A stretch of 64,000 nucleotides of DNA from contig CAYYID010000006.1 of the NCBI GenBank assembly GCA_964471915.1, forward strand, positions 62,001 to 126,000. The letters are read 5' to 3'. Positions 35,381-46,188 of this stretch are shown here, piece after piece. The position numbers and the translations under genes are program-made. The DNA comes from JAIEPW01 sp964471915 (GTDB lineage: Bacteria > Acidobacteriota > Terriglobia > Bryobacterales > Bryobacteraceae). The notes below the pieces were generated by a model. The model had not been told where the DNA came from. It saw only the letters and a list, made by a program, of their open reading frames with translations, and ran no database searches. The first letter of the stretch is position 1. Each line of letters starts with the position of its first letter.

Positions 35381-37656
35381 AACGCCTGTGGATGGTGTTG
35401 TTGCTGGCCGCGCGCGGATTTCCCGACGCCGGCGTGCTGATTCCGTCGAACGAAGAACAGCCCAACCCGGCGCGGCTCGCGCTGGAGGAGATGGCGATCG
35501 ACGTCAAGCTCGACAACGGCTACGCCAAAGTGCTGATCCGCCAGATCTTCGCGAACAAAACCGGCGAGATCCTGGAGGGCAACTACGTCTTCGCGCTGCC
35601 CGCGCGCGCGCTGCTTTCGGACTTCGCGGTGTGGGATGGCGACGTTCGTATCCCGGGCGTGATCCTGGAGCGGCGGCGCGCCGAAGAGCTGTACGCCGAC
35701 ATCCGCGCGCAGGCGATCGACCCGGGATTGCTCCAAATGGGCGAGCGCGACGCCAGCCAGGCCCGGCGCACCGCGATCTTTTCGGCCAAAGTCGCGCCCA
35801 TCCCTGCCTGGGGCTACAAGCGCATCGAGATCGAGTACCGCGAGCGCCTGGCGGTGGAGCGGCTGGAGAGCCTGTTCGCGATCCCGCTGCGTCCGGACGC
35901 CTATCGCGCCCAGACCGCCGGGCGGCTCTGGATCACGCTGGATGTCACGTCGCAGACGCCGCTCGAGACCTTCGACATCGCCAGCAAGGCTTACGCCGTG
36001 CGCGTCGCCGAAAAGACCGCCAACAAAGCGCGCGTGACGTACGAAGCGCGCAATGTTCCACTGTCCGAGGACTTCGCCGTCCGTTACCGGCTGGCCGCGG
36101 CGCGGGATGCGTTGCAAGTGGCGGCGTACCGGGACGCCGCGGGCGACGGGTTCTTCGAGGCGGCCGCGCTGCTCGCCAACGCGGCGCCTGCCGCCTCGCT
36201 TGCTAGCGCGGCGTCCGCCGCTCGCGGCGCTCCGCGCACGGTGATCGTGCTGTTCGACGCTTCGCTTTCGATGCAATGGGAGAAGCTCGAGCGCAGCTAC
36301 CAGGCCCTGGAAGCCGTCCTGCGTTCGCTGGGCCCCGGGGACAAGTGCAACGTCGTGCTCTTCAACAGCACGCCGCAGCGTTTCCGTCCGTCCCCGGAGC
36401 CCGCGACGCCCGCCGCCGTGGACCAGGCGCTCGCTTTCGTCCGGGCCGGACATCTGCGCGGCGGCACCAATCTGCGCGCCGCCCTGGAGGACGCGCTTGC
36501 CCAGTCCGGCGGCCCCGAGACCTACCTGGTGCTGCTCGGGGACCTGGGAGCGACGGAAGGGACGGTCGCCAACGCCAAACTGCAGCAGTGGTACACCGGG
36601 GCGTGGCAAAAGACCAAGCCGCGCACCTACGTCTTCGCGATCGGCGACGACGCGAACCTTCCGCTCGCCCGCACGCTGGCCCGCCAGGGCGGCCTCATGG
36701 AGTGGGTGCGGTCCACCGAACCCGCGGACTTCAAGCTGAAGGCTTTCGTCAGCAAGATCGGCGACCGGCCGGTCGAAGGGCTGAACCTCACCACGGAGCC
36801 GGCGGGGAACTTCTCGCTGGTGTACCCGCTCGAGGAAGCGGTGTTCGCGGGCTCTTTGCAGCGGTGGGTGGGCCGGTACGCGAAGCCCGGCGCGGCGGCG
36901 TTCACGGTCAAGCAACTGCGGACTTCCGTGAATCTGCCCGCGCAGGCCACCGAGCATGAGTATCTGCCGCGCACCTGGGCCAAGGCGCGCGTCGATGCGT
37001 TGCTCGAGAAGATCGACCGCGAGGGCGAGGATGCCGCGTCCATCGACGAGATCATCCGCCTGTCGCGCAAGTACAAGTTCGTCACGCCGTACACCTCGTT
37101 TCTCGCCGCGCCGCGCTCCCTGCTGCGGCCGCGGCTGATCCGCCCCGGAGATCCGGTGCTGCGGGTCCGCACCGACCCCGCGATCGTCAGCGTGGTGGCG
37201 GTGTTTCCCTTCGGCCTCACCAAGCCGCTGCGCTACCTGGCGAGCGAAGAGGTGTGGCAGACGCGCTTCCTTGCGCCGGCCGACCTGCCGGACGGCACGC
37301 ACAGCGTGCGGCTGTTGCTGCGCGACCGGCAAGGCCGCGTGTACCAGGAGGCGAAGACGTTCGTGATCGCCAGTCAGGCTCCTGTGGTGAACGTGAAACT
37401 CGCGAAGGCCAGTTTCCGCCGCGGCGAGACCATCGAACTGCGCGCGTTTGCGTCGCAGTCCGCGCGGACCATCACGGCGCGGCTCTACGGAGCGCCGCCC
37501 GCCGTCTTGCGATGGAACGCCGCGGCCAAGGCGAGCACGGGGTCACTGGTGGTGCCGGACGCGCTCCCCGCGGGCCGCTACCGCATCACCGTGACCGCCG
37601 AGGACTTCGCGCACAACATCGCGAGCCAGGAGGTGACCATCGATGTCACGCCGTAA
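35377..37656 (+). CDS. VIT- and VWA-domain protein (operon gene 2)
   Basis: A 759-residue exported protein. Residues about 30-165 form a VIT (inter-alpha-trypsin inhibitor heavy-chain N-terminal) domain: LALEEMAIDVKLDNGYAKVL, IFANKTGEILEGNYVFALP, YADIRAQAIDPGLLQMGE. A VWA domain at about 285-450 has an intact MIDAS (FDASLSM, D-x-S-x-S; GGTNL; LLGDLGATEG) and is likely to bind a divalent cation and a protein ligand. The C-terminal part is beta-rich, with an Ig-like end that would suit adhesion or complex assembly. It overlaps both neighbours (4 nt upstream, 14 nt downstream). Confidence 0.88.
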   Translation: MKRLWMVLLLAARGFPDAGVLIPSNEEQPNPARLALEEMAIDVKLDNGYAKVLIRQIFANKTGEILEGNYVFALPARALLSDFAVWDGDVRIPGVILERRRAEELYADIRAQAIDPGLLQMGERDASQARRTAIFSAKVAPIPAWGYKRIEIEYRERLAVERLESLFAIPLRPDAYRAQTAGRLWITLDVTSQTPLETFDIASKAYAVRVAEKTANKARVTYEARNVPLSEDFAVRYRLAAARDALQVAAYRDAAGDGFFEAAALLANAAPAASLASAASAARGAPRTVIVLFDASLSMQWEKLERSYQALEAVLRSLGPGDKCNVVLFNSTPQRFRPSPEPATPAAVDQALAFVRAGHLRGGTNLRAALEDALAQSGGPETYLVLLGDLGATEGTVANAKLQQWYTGAWQKTKPRTYVFAIGDDANLPLARTLARQGGLMEWVRSTEPADFKLKAFVSKIGDRPVEGLNLTTEPAGNFSLVYPLEEAVFAGSLQRWVGRYAKPGAAAFTVKQLRTSVNLPAQATEHEYLPRTWAKARVDALLEKIDREGEDAASIDEIIRLSRKYKFVTPYTSFLAAPRSLLRPRLIRPGDPVLRVRTDPAIVSVVAVFPFGLTKPLRYLASEEVWQTRFLAPADLPDGTHSVRLLLRDRQGRVYQEAKTFVIASQAPVVNVKLAKASFRRGETIELRAFASQSARTITARLYGAPPAVLRWNAAAKASTGSLVVPDALPAGRYRITVTAEDFAHNIASQEVTIDVTP

Positions 37657-40600
37657 CTGGATCCTACTCGCCTCCGCGGTGCTGCTGGCCGCGCTCGCGG
37701 CGCAAGGCGACGTCGCGCGCTGGCTCGCGGACGTCGACGCCGGCGGCCGCCTCGAGCCGGTCTTCTTTCGCACGGTTGCCTTACCGGGAGGTCCGGCGCC
37801 GGTACGCCGCCCGCCGCGGGAAACCGTTGCCGACCTGGGCCGTCTGCTCACGGCGTCGCCCGGTGACGCCCAGTTGCACGCGTTGCAGGCGCTCGAAAAC
37901 GAGCAGTTGCTCGACTTTGCCGCCGCCGAGGCTGCCTGGAAGAAACATGCGGAAACCGCCGCCGATCGCGGCGCCGGGCTGGAAGCTCTCGCGGACTTTT
38001 ACGCCCGCCGCCTGCGCCACGAGGACCAGCTCCGCACGCTCGCCCTCGCCGCGCGCGAGAATCCGCCAGCCGCCGAGCGCTGGACTCCCGTGCTCGAGCA
38101 GCGCCCCAGCCGGTTGTACGAGAAGATGCTCGGGATCATCGATGCCCAGTTGCTGCCGCCGGAGCAGGCGCAACGTGTGTTCGGCGACTGGATGGTCCGG
38201 TATCCGAAGGAGCCCGCCCTCTATCGCCGCGCGCTCGATTTCTACGCCGCGCGCAAGCGTCCCGACGCCATCGCCGACGTCATCACCGGCTATCGCCGGG
38301 CGTTCCCCGAGGATGACGTGTTTCCCATCGAGGCCGCCGCGCGCGCCGATGTCGCCGCGGGCGACCCGCGGCGCGCCGCCGCCACCTACGACCGCGCCGT
38401 GAAGGCGTCCGCGTCACCCGCCCTGGTGAAGGCGTACTTCGACCTGCTGCAGCAATCCAACGGCCTGCGCGCCTACTTTGTCGCCGCGCGCTCGGCCGCC
38501 GCGGCTAACCCGCGCGCTCTGGACGCGGCGGCGCGCCTGTACTTCTACCACCAGCAGCAAGGCCGTCCGGACGCCGCGCACCGTGTGCTGGTCGACTTCC
38601 GCGACCGCCGCGAAGCCGCGAACGCGCGATGGGCATCGGCCGAACTGGCGGCGCTCGCCCGGCTCTTCGAAGGCGTGCAGGCCTGGCAGGACGCCGCGCG
38701 CTGTTACTTCGCGCTCTACCAGATGTCCGGCGCGGATAACGCCGCCGCCGAGACCGGGCTCGCCGGACTCACGGAGCTGCTGCTCGAGGCCGCGGATCAG
38801 CCGGTGCGCTTCGGTTCGGGCAGCCTGTCGCTGCTGCGGGATATCGCCGCCGCCGACACGGGTCCCGGCTTCTGGAACGGCATCGTGTCCCTGTTGCTGA
38901 ACGCCGCGCCGCCCGCGCAGCAATTCGAGACGGCGGATCAGGCGTCGCCGGCATACTTTCGGCGCGCAAAGGCGGCTGAACTGGCTCTGCTGTTTGCCTC
39001 GCGCTTCCCGAACTCTCCGCGGCGCATGCAGATCGACGCGCGGCTGATCGAGGCCTACGCGATCTACGGCGAAAGCGACGCCGTCATTCGCGAGGGCGCC
39101 GGTTATCTGGCCGCTTACCCCGATGCGCCGCGCCGCACCGACGTGGCGTTGCGCATCGCGGACGCTCATGTCCGGAAGAACCAGACCCGCGAGGAGTTCG
39201 CCATCTACGAAGCCCAGTTGCGGGAGCTGGCCGCACGTGCCGACGGCGTCCCGCTGGGGCGGTACGTCGCGCCGCAGCGCAACGGAGAAGCCGCCGCGGC
39301 GCCGCGCTCGCCGGACTACGCCCGTGTGCTCGACCGCTACACCGGGCGGCTGGCCGCGCTGAAGCGCACCACGGATGCGCTCGGGCTCTACCGCCGCGAA
39401 CTGGACCGCAATCCCAACGATCCCGCTCTCTACGAGCGGCTCGCCGCGTTCCTGGAGCAGAATCGCCTGGGCGCCGACGTCGAGCAGACCTACGCGCGCG
39501 CTCTTAAGCAGTTCCCGGACATCTCGTGGCGCGACAAGGCCGCGCGCTGGTATCTCCGCCAGAAGCAGACCGCGCAGTTCACCCGCCTCACCCAGGACGT
39601 CGTGGCGGCGTTCTCCGGCACGGAGCTCGCCGGCTATTTCGAGCGGGTGGTCGCCCGCGGATCGCTGGCTCCCGAGCTCTACCTGCAACTGAACCGCTAC
39701 GCAAACCAGCGCTTCCCGCACCACCCTTCCTTTGTGCGCAACCTTCTGGCCGCCTACGCGACACGCCCCACGGCGGATGCCGCCGCCTACGACCGCGTGC
39801 TTCGCGCCAACTGGTGGCTGGCGCCGGACCTCCGCACCACCCTGCTCGAGTACCTGACGCGCACGGGCAAGCTTGGTGCGGAACTCGAAGCCCTGCGCGC
39901 GTCCGACTGGTCCGCGGTGGCGCGGACGAATCCGGGCGCGGCGCGCTTCTGGGCCGATGGCGAGGCCTGGCGCTGCCACTTCGAAACCGCGGCCCCCGCG
40001 CTTACGGTGCTCGCGGCGACCCTACCCGCGGACCCCGAGGTCGCCGGCCGCGCCGCCACCGTCGAGCGCTCCCTCGGCCGCGCCGACGCCGCACTCTCCC
40101 TCGAGGACAAGCTGGGCCAGGCCGCGCCCGCCGACGCCAGTGTCCTCACCCGGCTGGGCGAGTTGCAGGCGGAACGGGACCGGTTCGCCGACGCGCGCGC
40201 CTACTGGGACCGCATCCCGCAGCTCGCGCCCGGCCGCGCCGAAGGGTATCTCGAAGCCGCCACGGTCTTTTGGGACTACTATCAGTTCGACGACGCGCTG
40301 CGCACCATCGACGCGGCGCGCCAGAAACTCGCGAAGCCGGATCTGTTCGCCTACGAAGCCGGCGCGATCCACGAGAATCGCCGCGATGCCGGGCGTGCCA
40401 TTCGCGAATACGCCCGGGGAGCGCTCGAAGGCGACAACCCCGCGCGCGCGCGGCTGCTGGCGCTAGCCCGGCGGCCGGCGCACCGCGCGGACATCGATCG
40501 CCTCACTGACAGTCTGGCGTCCGCCGCCAATCCGCCCGCCGGCGCGGTCACGCTCCGGGTCGCGGTGCTGCGCGAAACGGGAACGCGCGCCGCGCTCGAA

Positions 40601-43600
40601 ACGTTCCTCACCGGAGCGGTGGCCCGCGCGACCTCGCCCGAGACCCTCGTCCAGTTCGGTGAGATCGCGAGGGGCGAGGGACTGACAGCCGTCGAGCGCC
40701 AGAGCCTGGAGCGCCAGGTCATGCTGACTTCGGATCCCGTCGAGAAGCTCACCGCCCGGATGGCCGTGGCGCGGCTGCTGGAGACGAGCGGCGAAGCCGC
40801 CGGCGCCGCGCGCGTCATGGATGCGATCTATCGCGAGCAGCCGCGCCTGGCCGGCGTGGTGCGCGCCGCGGTGGACTACCACGCGCGCAACCGCGATCCG
40901 CGCCGCGCCGTGGAGATTCTGCTCGAAGCCGCGGCCGTCGCGACGCAGGATCGCGCCCGCGCCTTCACGCTGGAAGCGGCGCAGCGCGCGACCGGTTCCG
41001 GCGAGTGGCAACGCGGACGCGAAATCCTCACCCGGATGCTCGCCGGCGAACCGCATGCGCCGGATCTGCTCGCCGCCGCGGCCGAGACGCACGCGCGCGC
41101 CGGTGACGATCGCGGGTTGCGGCAGTTCTATACGGAGCGCATCGACGCACTGCGCAACGCGCCGTTCCCGGCCGCGGAACGCACCACGCGAATCGCCGGG
41201 TTGCGCCGCGGGCTGATTCCGGTGCTGGCGCGCCTGAACGACAACGCCGCGGCCGTGGACCAGTACATCGAGATCCTGAACCGCTATCCCGACGACGAAT
41301 CGGTCGCCCAGGAAGCCGCCCGTTTCGCCGCGAAGGCCAACGCCGCGGATCGTTTGCGCGCGCCGTATGAAAAAGCGGCCGCGGATTCCCCACGCGACCC
41401 GCGCTGGTCCGTCGTGCTCGCGCGCCTGCACACCGCGCTGGAAGATCCGGCGGCCGCGATCGCCGCGTACGGACGGGCGCTCGCCATCCGGCCCGACCGG
41501 CTGGACCTCGTGCTCGAACGCGCCCGGCTCGCCGAGCGCCTGTTGCGCTTCGACGAAGCGGCCGCCGATTACACGAAGGCTTACGAGCTTGCCTATCGCG
41601 ATCCGCAGTGGCTCGAAAAGGCCGCCGAGATGCGCGCGCGCGAGGGCCGGGCCGAGGAGGCGTTCACGCTGTTGCGCCGCGCGCGCCTGGAAGGCCGTCC
41701 CGACGAGCCCTTTGGGTACTACTTGCTCGCCGCGAAGCTCGAGAATTGGGGCAACCTGACGCGCGCTCGCGAGATAGTGGATCAGGGTCTCCGCCTCGCC
41801 GGTGATGCCGCGCGGGGACAGGGTCTGGTGGTGCGCGGGCGAATCGCTGCCCGGCAACGGGATCTCTCCGCGGTGCTGGCCGACCTGCCCGAGGCCTGGG
41901 GCGCCGCGATCCTGTCCGGGGCCGGCGACGCGGTGGGACGGTTCTACACTCCCGAGGAGAAAAACAAGCTGGCTGCCGATTTGAGCGCGCGCGGCCGCAA
42001 CACCCTGTATTACGATTTCCTCCGCCGCGCCGGCCTGCTGGAGGTCGAGGCGCGCTGGCGGCATGAGGAACTGCTGGCGAACCCCGCCGCGCCGAACTAT
42101 GGCGCGTTGCTCGCGGCGCTGGTGGAATTGCAGCGCTCCCGCGGGCGCTTCGCCGAACTCGCCCAGCAGCTCGAAGCCTACGAGCGGGTGGCGCCGCCGA
42201 GCCAGGCCGATTCGCCCCTGCTCTGGGCCGCGGACGCTTACCGCGACGCCGGGCGCGCCGGCGACGAGGCCCGCGTCCTGCTCCAGCTCTACCAGCGCAG
42301 TTCCCTGGCCGGCGACGCGCTGGACCGCATGTGCCGCGCGATCCTTCCGCAGCCCGCGCGCCTCGCCGCCCTTGCCGGCGCAAACCGCTGGACCGCGAGC
42401 GAAAACGCCCTGGTCGCCTGCGCCATCGAGCGCGGCGCCCCCGCCGCGGCGTTCCAGGTGATCGCAGCGCGCGGCGCGCGCGTCAGCCCGCTTTGGACCC
42501 GTGCTTACACGGCGCTCGCCGGCTTTTACTTCGCGAGCGACCAGCCCGTCGTGCGGCAGGCGTTCGCAGACCTGCTCGGCACGCCCGTGATCGGCGACCG
42601 CCTCGGCAAGCCCGTCGATCGCCAGTCCCAGCTTGCGGGCGCCGACTGGTTCCCGTTCGGTGCGCGTTACGCCGACTACCTCGCCCTGCTCAAGCTGCCC
42701 GAGGCCGCCGGCTACCGCGCGGCGCTTCTCGAAGCCCGGCCCGGGGATCCCGAAGCCTACCTCAACACCGGCGATGCCGAACGCTCCAGTGACGCCGGAC
42801 GCGCCGCCACCAACTACGCCCTGGCCCTGGAACTGGACCCGAATCTCGCCGAAGCGCACGACCGGTTGGCGCTGCTGGCCGCCGCGCGCGGCGACCGAGA
42901 GTCGGCGCTCTCCGCCTGGCGCGCCGCCCTCGCCGCATACGGCCGGCAATTGGACTCGCGCCGCGTGCCCCCGTCCTTCTGGACCGGCCTCGGCGCGACG
43001 TTGGGTCACATGGCGGATGCAAAAGCACTCGACGCCCTCCGGCCGGAAGCCGGCGCGCTGCTCGCCCGCTACGTCCGCCGCAACGGTGCGTTCGAGACCG
43101 AGCTGCTCTTTGCGCCGCTGGTCCGCGCGGACGCCACGGCCGGCGTCGCATGGATCCTCGAACTAGCCGCCGAGGCTCCGGCGCCCGCCGGATACCTGCG
43201 TGCGCTCCGCGATGCGCAATACATCCCCGAGTCGGCGCGCGCGCCGCTGCACCAGGCGCTGGTCGAACGTGCCCGCGCCCGCGCTGCCGCAACGTCCGGT
43301 GAAGCGAAGAACATCGCCGAAAACGAACTCCGCGCGGACCAGCGCGCCTGGATCGAATACCTGCTGGAAACGAAACAGGCGGCCCGTGCCGCCGAGGCGT
43401 TCGCCGCGCTCCCTGAAGAAGTTAGCGAACAGGACACCGGACTCGCGATCCGCCTCGCCGCAGCCAACGGACAACTCGCCGCTTGGATTGCCGCGGCGGA
43501 GCGGAAGGCGAACCAACCTGGCGGTGAAGCGCTCCGTGCCGTCGCCACGCAACTGGAGCCACCCGCAGCGCGCCGCTTGTTGCGCTGGCTCTACGATTGC

Positions 43601-44506
43601 GACCTCGCCGCGCCGAACCCCGCCGCGGCCAGCTTCCTCGGCGCCGCCGAAGTCCGGCTCGACGAAAACGACGCCGCCGGCGCGCTGGCGCTGCTCCGCC
43701 GCATGACCCGCGCCGCCGCGGACGCTCCGGCGAACTTCGGCGCGGCTGGCGCTTTGCTCGAAGCCCAGGGCCGCGCGGCGGACGCCGCCGAGTTCCGCGA
43801 GCTTCAAGTGAAGGCTACGCCGTGGGACGCCGGGGCGCGCCGCGCGCTCGCGTCGCTCCGGAACGATTTCGCCGCGCTGCGCGAGATCGCGGCCAGCGCC
43901 CGCAGTCCCTACCTCGACCGGATCGCCGCCGCGCTCGCCCTCCGCGGCCAGCCCGCGCCGGACCTCGCGAGCGCCGAGCTGAACCTCCTGGCCGCGGGCC
44001 CCATCGCGGATCCCGCGGTCGCCGAGCGGCCGTATTTCCTGGCGGCGCGCAAAGCCGCCGCGAAGTCTGTGCCGAACGCGGCGGTTCGTCTGCTCACCGG
44101 TGTGCTGGCGATCGCGCCCACTGACGAGCACCGCGAAGCATTGCTCGCGGCGGCGCTGCCCGCGCGTCAGGACCGGCTCGCTGCCGCGCTGGGGCTGCAA
44201 CTGTTCCCTGGAGAACGCCGGTATATGGAAGGTCCGGCTCGGAACGACGCGCGTCGCGCCGAGTTGCTCCGTCAGCTCGCTCGCGTCGAGAACCGCCTCG
44301 GCGACCCTGCCCGCGCTCGCCTGCTGGCGACCCTGGCCCGCGACCTCGAACCTTCCCGCGCCGTTCGCGAGCGCGACGGCGACGAACTCCGCCGCCTCGA
44401 CCGCCTGCTCGAGGCCCGCGCGGAAAACGCCGCGCGGCGTCCCCTGGTTACCGGCAACATCACGCAGGACCATGTGGTCCGGCCCCGCCTCGGAGGTGCG
44501 CAATGA
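37643..44506 (+). CDS. Giant TPR-type alpha-solenoid protein (operon gene 3)
   Basis: A 2287-residue protein, by far the largest in the window. The N-terminus carries a signal or anchor helix (WILLASAVLLAALAAQ). The remainder is an extremely Ala/Arg/Glu-rich array of degenerate TPR-like helix pairs (for example ALYERLAAFLEQNRLGADVEQ, AVDQYIEILNRYPDDESVAQEA, ANYALALELDPNLAEAHDRLALLA). This suggests a long periplasmic superhelical scaffold. I see no catalytic motif or C-terminal sorting signal. Very high GC makes other frames open along the gene, but only this one reads as repeats. Its start overlaps the VIT-VWA gene by 14 nt and its stop overlaps the next gene by 4 nt. Confidence 0.85.
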   Translation: MSRRNWILLASAVLLAALAAQGDVARWLADVDAGGRLEPVFFRTVALPGGPAPVRRPPRETVADLGRLLTASPGDAQLHALQALENEQLLDFAAAEAAWKKHAETAADRGAGLEALADFYARRLRHEDQLRTLALAARENPPAAERWTPVLEQRPSRLYEKMLGIIDAQLLPPEQAQRVFGDWMVRYPKEPALYRRALDFYAARKRPDAIADVITGYRRAFPEDDVFPIEAAARADVAAGDPRRAAATYDRAVKASASPALVKAYFDLLQQSNGLRAYFVAARSAAAANPRALDAAARLYFYHQQQGRPDAAHRVLVDFRDRREAANARWASAELAALARLFEGVQAWQDAARCYFALYQMSGADNAAAETGLAGLTELLLEAADQPVRFGSGSLSLLRDIAAADTGPGFWNGIVSLLLNAAPPAQQFETADQASPAYFRRAKAAELALLFASRFPNSPRRMQIDARLIEAYAIYGESDAVIREGAGYLAAYPDAPRRTDVALRIADAHVRKNQTREEFAIYEAQLRELAARADGVPLGRYVAPQRNGEAAAAPRSPDYARVLDRYTGRLAALKRTTDALGLYRRELDRNPNDPALYERLAAFLEQNRLGADVEQTYARALKQFPDISWRDKAARWYLRQKQTAQFTRLTQDVVAAFSGTELAGYFERVVARGSLAPELYLQLNRYANQRFPHHPSFVRNLLAAYATRPTADAAAYDRVLRANWWLAPDLRTTLLEYLTRTGKLGAELEALRASDWSAVARTNPGAARFWADGEAWRCHFETAAPALTVLAATLPADPEVAGRAATVERSLGRADAALSLEDKLGQAAPADASVLTRLGELQAERDRFADARAYWDRIPQLAPGRAEGYLEAATVFWDYYQFDDALRTIDAARQKLAKPDLFAYEAGAIHENRRDAGRAIREYARGALEGDNPARARLLALARRPAHRADIDRLTDSLASAANPPAGAVTLRVAVLRETGTRAALETFLTGAVARATSPETLVQFGEIARGEGLTAVERQSLERQVMLTSDPVEKLTARMAVARLLETSGEAAGAARVMDAIYREQPRLAGVVRAAVDYHARNRDPRRAVEILLEAAAVATQDRARAFTLEAAQRATGSGEWQRGREILTRMLAGEPHAPDLLAAAAETHARAGDDRGLRQFYTERIDALRNAPFPAAERTTRIAGLRRGLIPVLARLNDNAAAVDQYIEILNRYPDDESVAQEAARFAAKANAADRLRAPYEKAAADSPRDPRWSVVLARLHTALEDPAAAIAAYGRALAIRPDRLDLVLERARLAERLLRFDEAAADYTKAYELAYRDPQWLEKAAEMRAREGRAEEAFTLLRRARLEGRPDEPFGYYLLAAKLENWGNLTRAREIVDQGLRLAGDAARGQGLVVRGRIAARQRDLSAVLADLPEAWGAAILSGAGDAVGRFYTPEEKNKLAADLSARGRNTLYYDFLRRAGLLEVEARWRHEELLANPAAPNYGALLAALVELQRSRGRFAELAQQLEAYERVAPPSQADSPLLWAADAYRDAGRAGDEARVLLQLYQRSSLAGDALDRMCRAILPQPARLAALAGANRWTASENALVACAIERGAPAAAFQVIAARGARVSPLWTRAYTALAGFYFASDQPVVRQAFADLLGTPVIGDRLGKPVDRQSQLAGADWFPFGARYADYLALLKLPEAAGYRAALLEARPGDPEAYLNTGDAERSSDAGRAATNYALALELDPNLAEAHDRLALLAAARGDRESALSAWRAALAAYGRQLDSRRVPPSFWTGLGATLGHMADAKALDALRPEAGALLARYVRRNGAFETELLFAPLVRADATAGVAWILELAAEAPAPAGYLRALRDAQYIPESARAPLHQALVERARARAAATSGEAKNIAENELRADQRAWIEYLLETKQAARAAEAFAALPEEVSEQDTGLAIRLAAANGQLAAWIAAAERKANQPGGEALRAVATQLEPPAARRLLRWLYDCDLAAPNPAAASFLGAAEVRLDENDAAGALALLRRMTRAAADAPANFGAAGALLEAQGRAADAAEFRELQVKATPWDAGARRALASLRNDFAALREIAASARSPYLDRIAAALALRGQPAPDLASAELNLLAAGPIADPAVAERPYFLAARKAAAKSVPNAAVRLLTGVLAIAPTDEHREALLAAALPARQDRLAAALGLQLFPGERRYMEGPARNDARRAELLRQLARVENRLGDPARARLLATLARDLEPSRAVRERDGDELRRLDRLLEARAENAARRPLVTGNITQDHVVRPRLGGAQ

Positions 44507-46188
44507 TCCGCCGCCGGCTCCTCACTCTTACCGCCGCCCTCGGTGCTGCCGCCGCCGGCTGGTGGCTGCTCGCGCAGAACGCGCCGCCGCCGGTCGCAAC
44601 CCTGGTCCCCACTGGCGCGCTCCTCTACGTCGAGGCGCGCGACCTCAATGCGCTGCTCGGGGAATGGAACCGCTCCGCCGCCAAGCGCGAGTGGCTCGCC
44701 AGCCCCAACTACCAGGCCCTCGAACGCTCGCGGGTTGCTCTGCGGCTGGCGGAAGCCCGGAAGGAGTTCGCCGCCGCCGGACTCACCGCCGACCTCGCCA
44801 CACTCGAGTCCCTCGCCGGAGCCGAGTCCGCGCTCGCCATCTACGACGCGGGCAACCTCGAGATGCTGTTCCTCACGCGCCTCCCGGCCGCCAAGGCCGC
44901 CGCCGCGCCGCTATGGCGCGCGCGCGCGGGTTTCACCGCCCGCGCTGCCGCGGGACGCGAGTTCTTCGTCAAACGCGACGCCGCGTCCAAACGCACCGTC
45001 GCCTTCGCCAGCGCCGGCGACTGGTTCCTGGTCGCCTCTCGCGAAGATCTCATCGCCAGCGCCCTCACGCTGATCGCCGGACAACCCGGCGCGTCGCTTG
45101 CCGCCGAGGACTGGTTCGTGGACGCCACGCGCAACGCGCCGCCGGGAGCGCGTGACCTGCGGCTTGCCGCGCCCCTCGATCGCCTGACGCGGACCCCGCA
45201 GTTCCGCTCCTATTGGGCGCCCCAGAACATCACCGAGCTGCGGCAGTATCGCAGCGTCGTGGCGGATCTCGAACGCGCTGGTGCGGTCTGGACCGAACGC
45301 CGCGTCCTCACGCGCGCAACCGCCGCGCCGGACCGCGCCGCGAACCAGCGCGAAGCCGCGGAACTCGCCGCGCTCGCGGACCCCAACGCCGGATTCACGC
45401 GCGCCTGGGCGTCGCCCCCGGCGGACGCTGTAAAGCAGCTCGCCGCGGGCCTGTTCACCGGCGTACCCGGCTCCGCCACGCGGCCGTTTACGTTCGCGCC
45501 CCCCGCGCCCCCCGCCGAAACCTTCGCGGGCGCGGGCGAGGATCTGGAGGAGCGCATCGACGCGCCCCCTGCCGCGCCGCTCGCCGCCGAGGACCCTGCC
45601 GCGCCGCTCTATCAGCTCTTGCAGGCTAACGCCCCGCGCGCGGCCCTTTTCAGTGGTACACCCCGCGCCGCCGCGGCCGGCGTTTTCGTTGCTATCGACT
45701 CCGCCTTTGCCGTCGTCGGCGCAACCGATTGGGACGCGGCCCGCGTGCGTCAGGCGATGACGCAGGCCGCCGCCCGCGCCTGGAGCCTCGAGTCCGCCGC
45801 ACCCGCCTGGCGGTCCGCCGCCGGCGTCGAGGAGTTGGAGGGCCTCGGCCGCCTCGCCTTCGCCGTGCGCGGACGCCTGCTTATCGCGGGCAACCGTGCC
45901 GAGACGGTCCGCGCCATGCTCGCCGGACCGGCGGCTCCTGAATCCGACGCCGTCGCGTACCGTGCTGTCTACCGGCACGCGGCCTCGCTGCCGTTGCTCG
46001 AGCGCCTGGCCCGCATGATCGACCAGCCCTTCGCGCCGCCCGACGGGACCCCGGGCGATCCGCCGTTCCTTTCGGCTAACGTGGGCAGCCTCGCGCGCTT
46101 GTTGCGCGGCGTTGCGGAACAGCGCGTCGAGCACCGCGACGACGGCACGCGCCAAACGCAGCGGATCACCTACCGCTTCGCGCCATGA
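44503..46188 (+). CDS. DUF3352-like hypothetical exported protein (operon gene 4)
   Basis: A 561-residue protein with an N-terminal signal anchor (RRLLTLTAALGAAAAGWWLLA). The following pattern resembles DUF3352 proteins of Acidobacteria and cyanobacteria: VPTGALLYVEARDLNALLGEW at the start, paired strands such as SALAIYDAGNLEMLFLTRL, and DWFLVASREDLIASALTL. The family has no known function. A Pro/Ala-rich linker lies near residues 325-365, and a second related half follows (AFAVVGATDWDAARVRQAM, GRLLIAGNRAETVRAMLAG). It overlaps both neighbouring genes by 4 nt. Confidence 0.75.
   Translation: MIRRRLLTLTAALGAAAAGWWLLAQNAPPPVATLVPTGALLYVEARDLNALLGEWNRSAAKREWLASPNYQALERSRVALRLAEARKEFAAAGLTADLATLESLAGAESALAIYDAGNLEMLFLTRLPAAKAAAAPLWRARAGFTARAAAGREFFVKRDAASKRTVAFASAGDWFLVASREDLIASALTLIAGQPGASLAAEDWFVDATRNAPPGARDLRLAAPLDRLTRTPQFRSYWAPQNITELRQYRSVVADLERAGAVWTERRVLTRATAAPDRAANQREAAELAALADPNAGFTRAWASPPADAVKQLAAGLFTGVPGSATRPFTFAPPAPPAETFAGAGEDLEERIDAPPAAPLAAEDPAAPLYQLLQANAPRAALFSGTPRAAAAGVFVAIDSAFAVVGATDWDAARVRQAMTQAAARAWSLESAAPAWRSAAGVEELEGLGRLAFAVRGRLLIAGNRAETVRAMLAGPAAPESDAVAYRAVYRHAASLPLLERLARMIDQPFAPPDGTPGDPPFLSANVGSLARLLRGVAEQRVEHRDDGTRQTQRITYRFAP

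Noticed and set aside
40463..43009. Long minus-strand open frame inside the giant TPR gene
   Set aside because: It is antisense, with Gly/Arg/Val-rich low-complexity sequence; a shadow of the high-GC coding strand.
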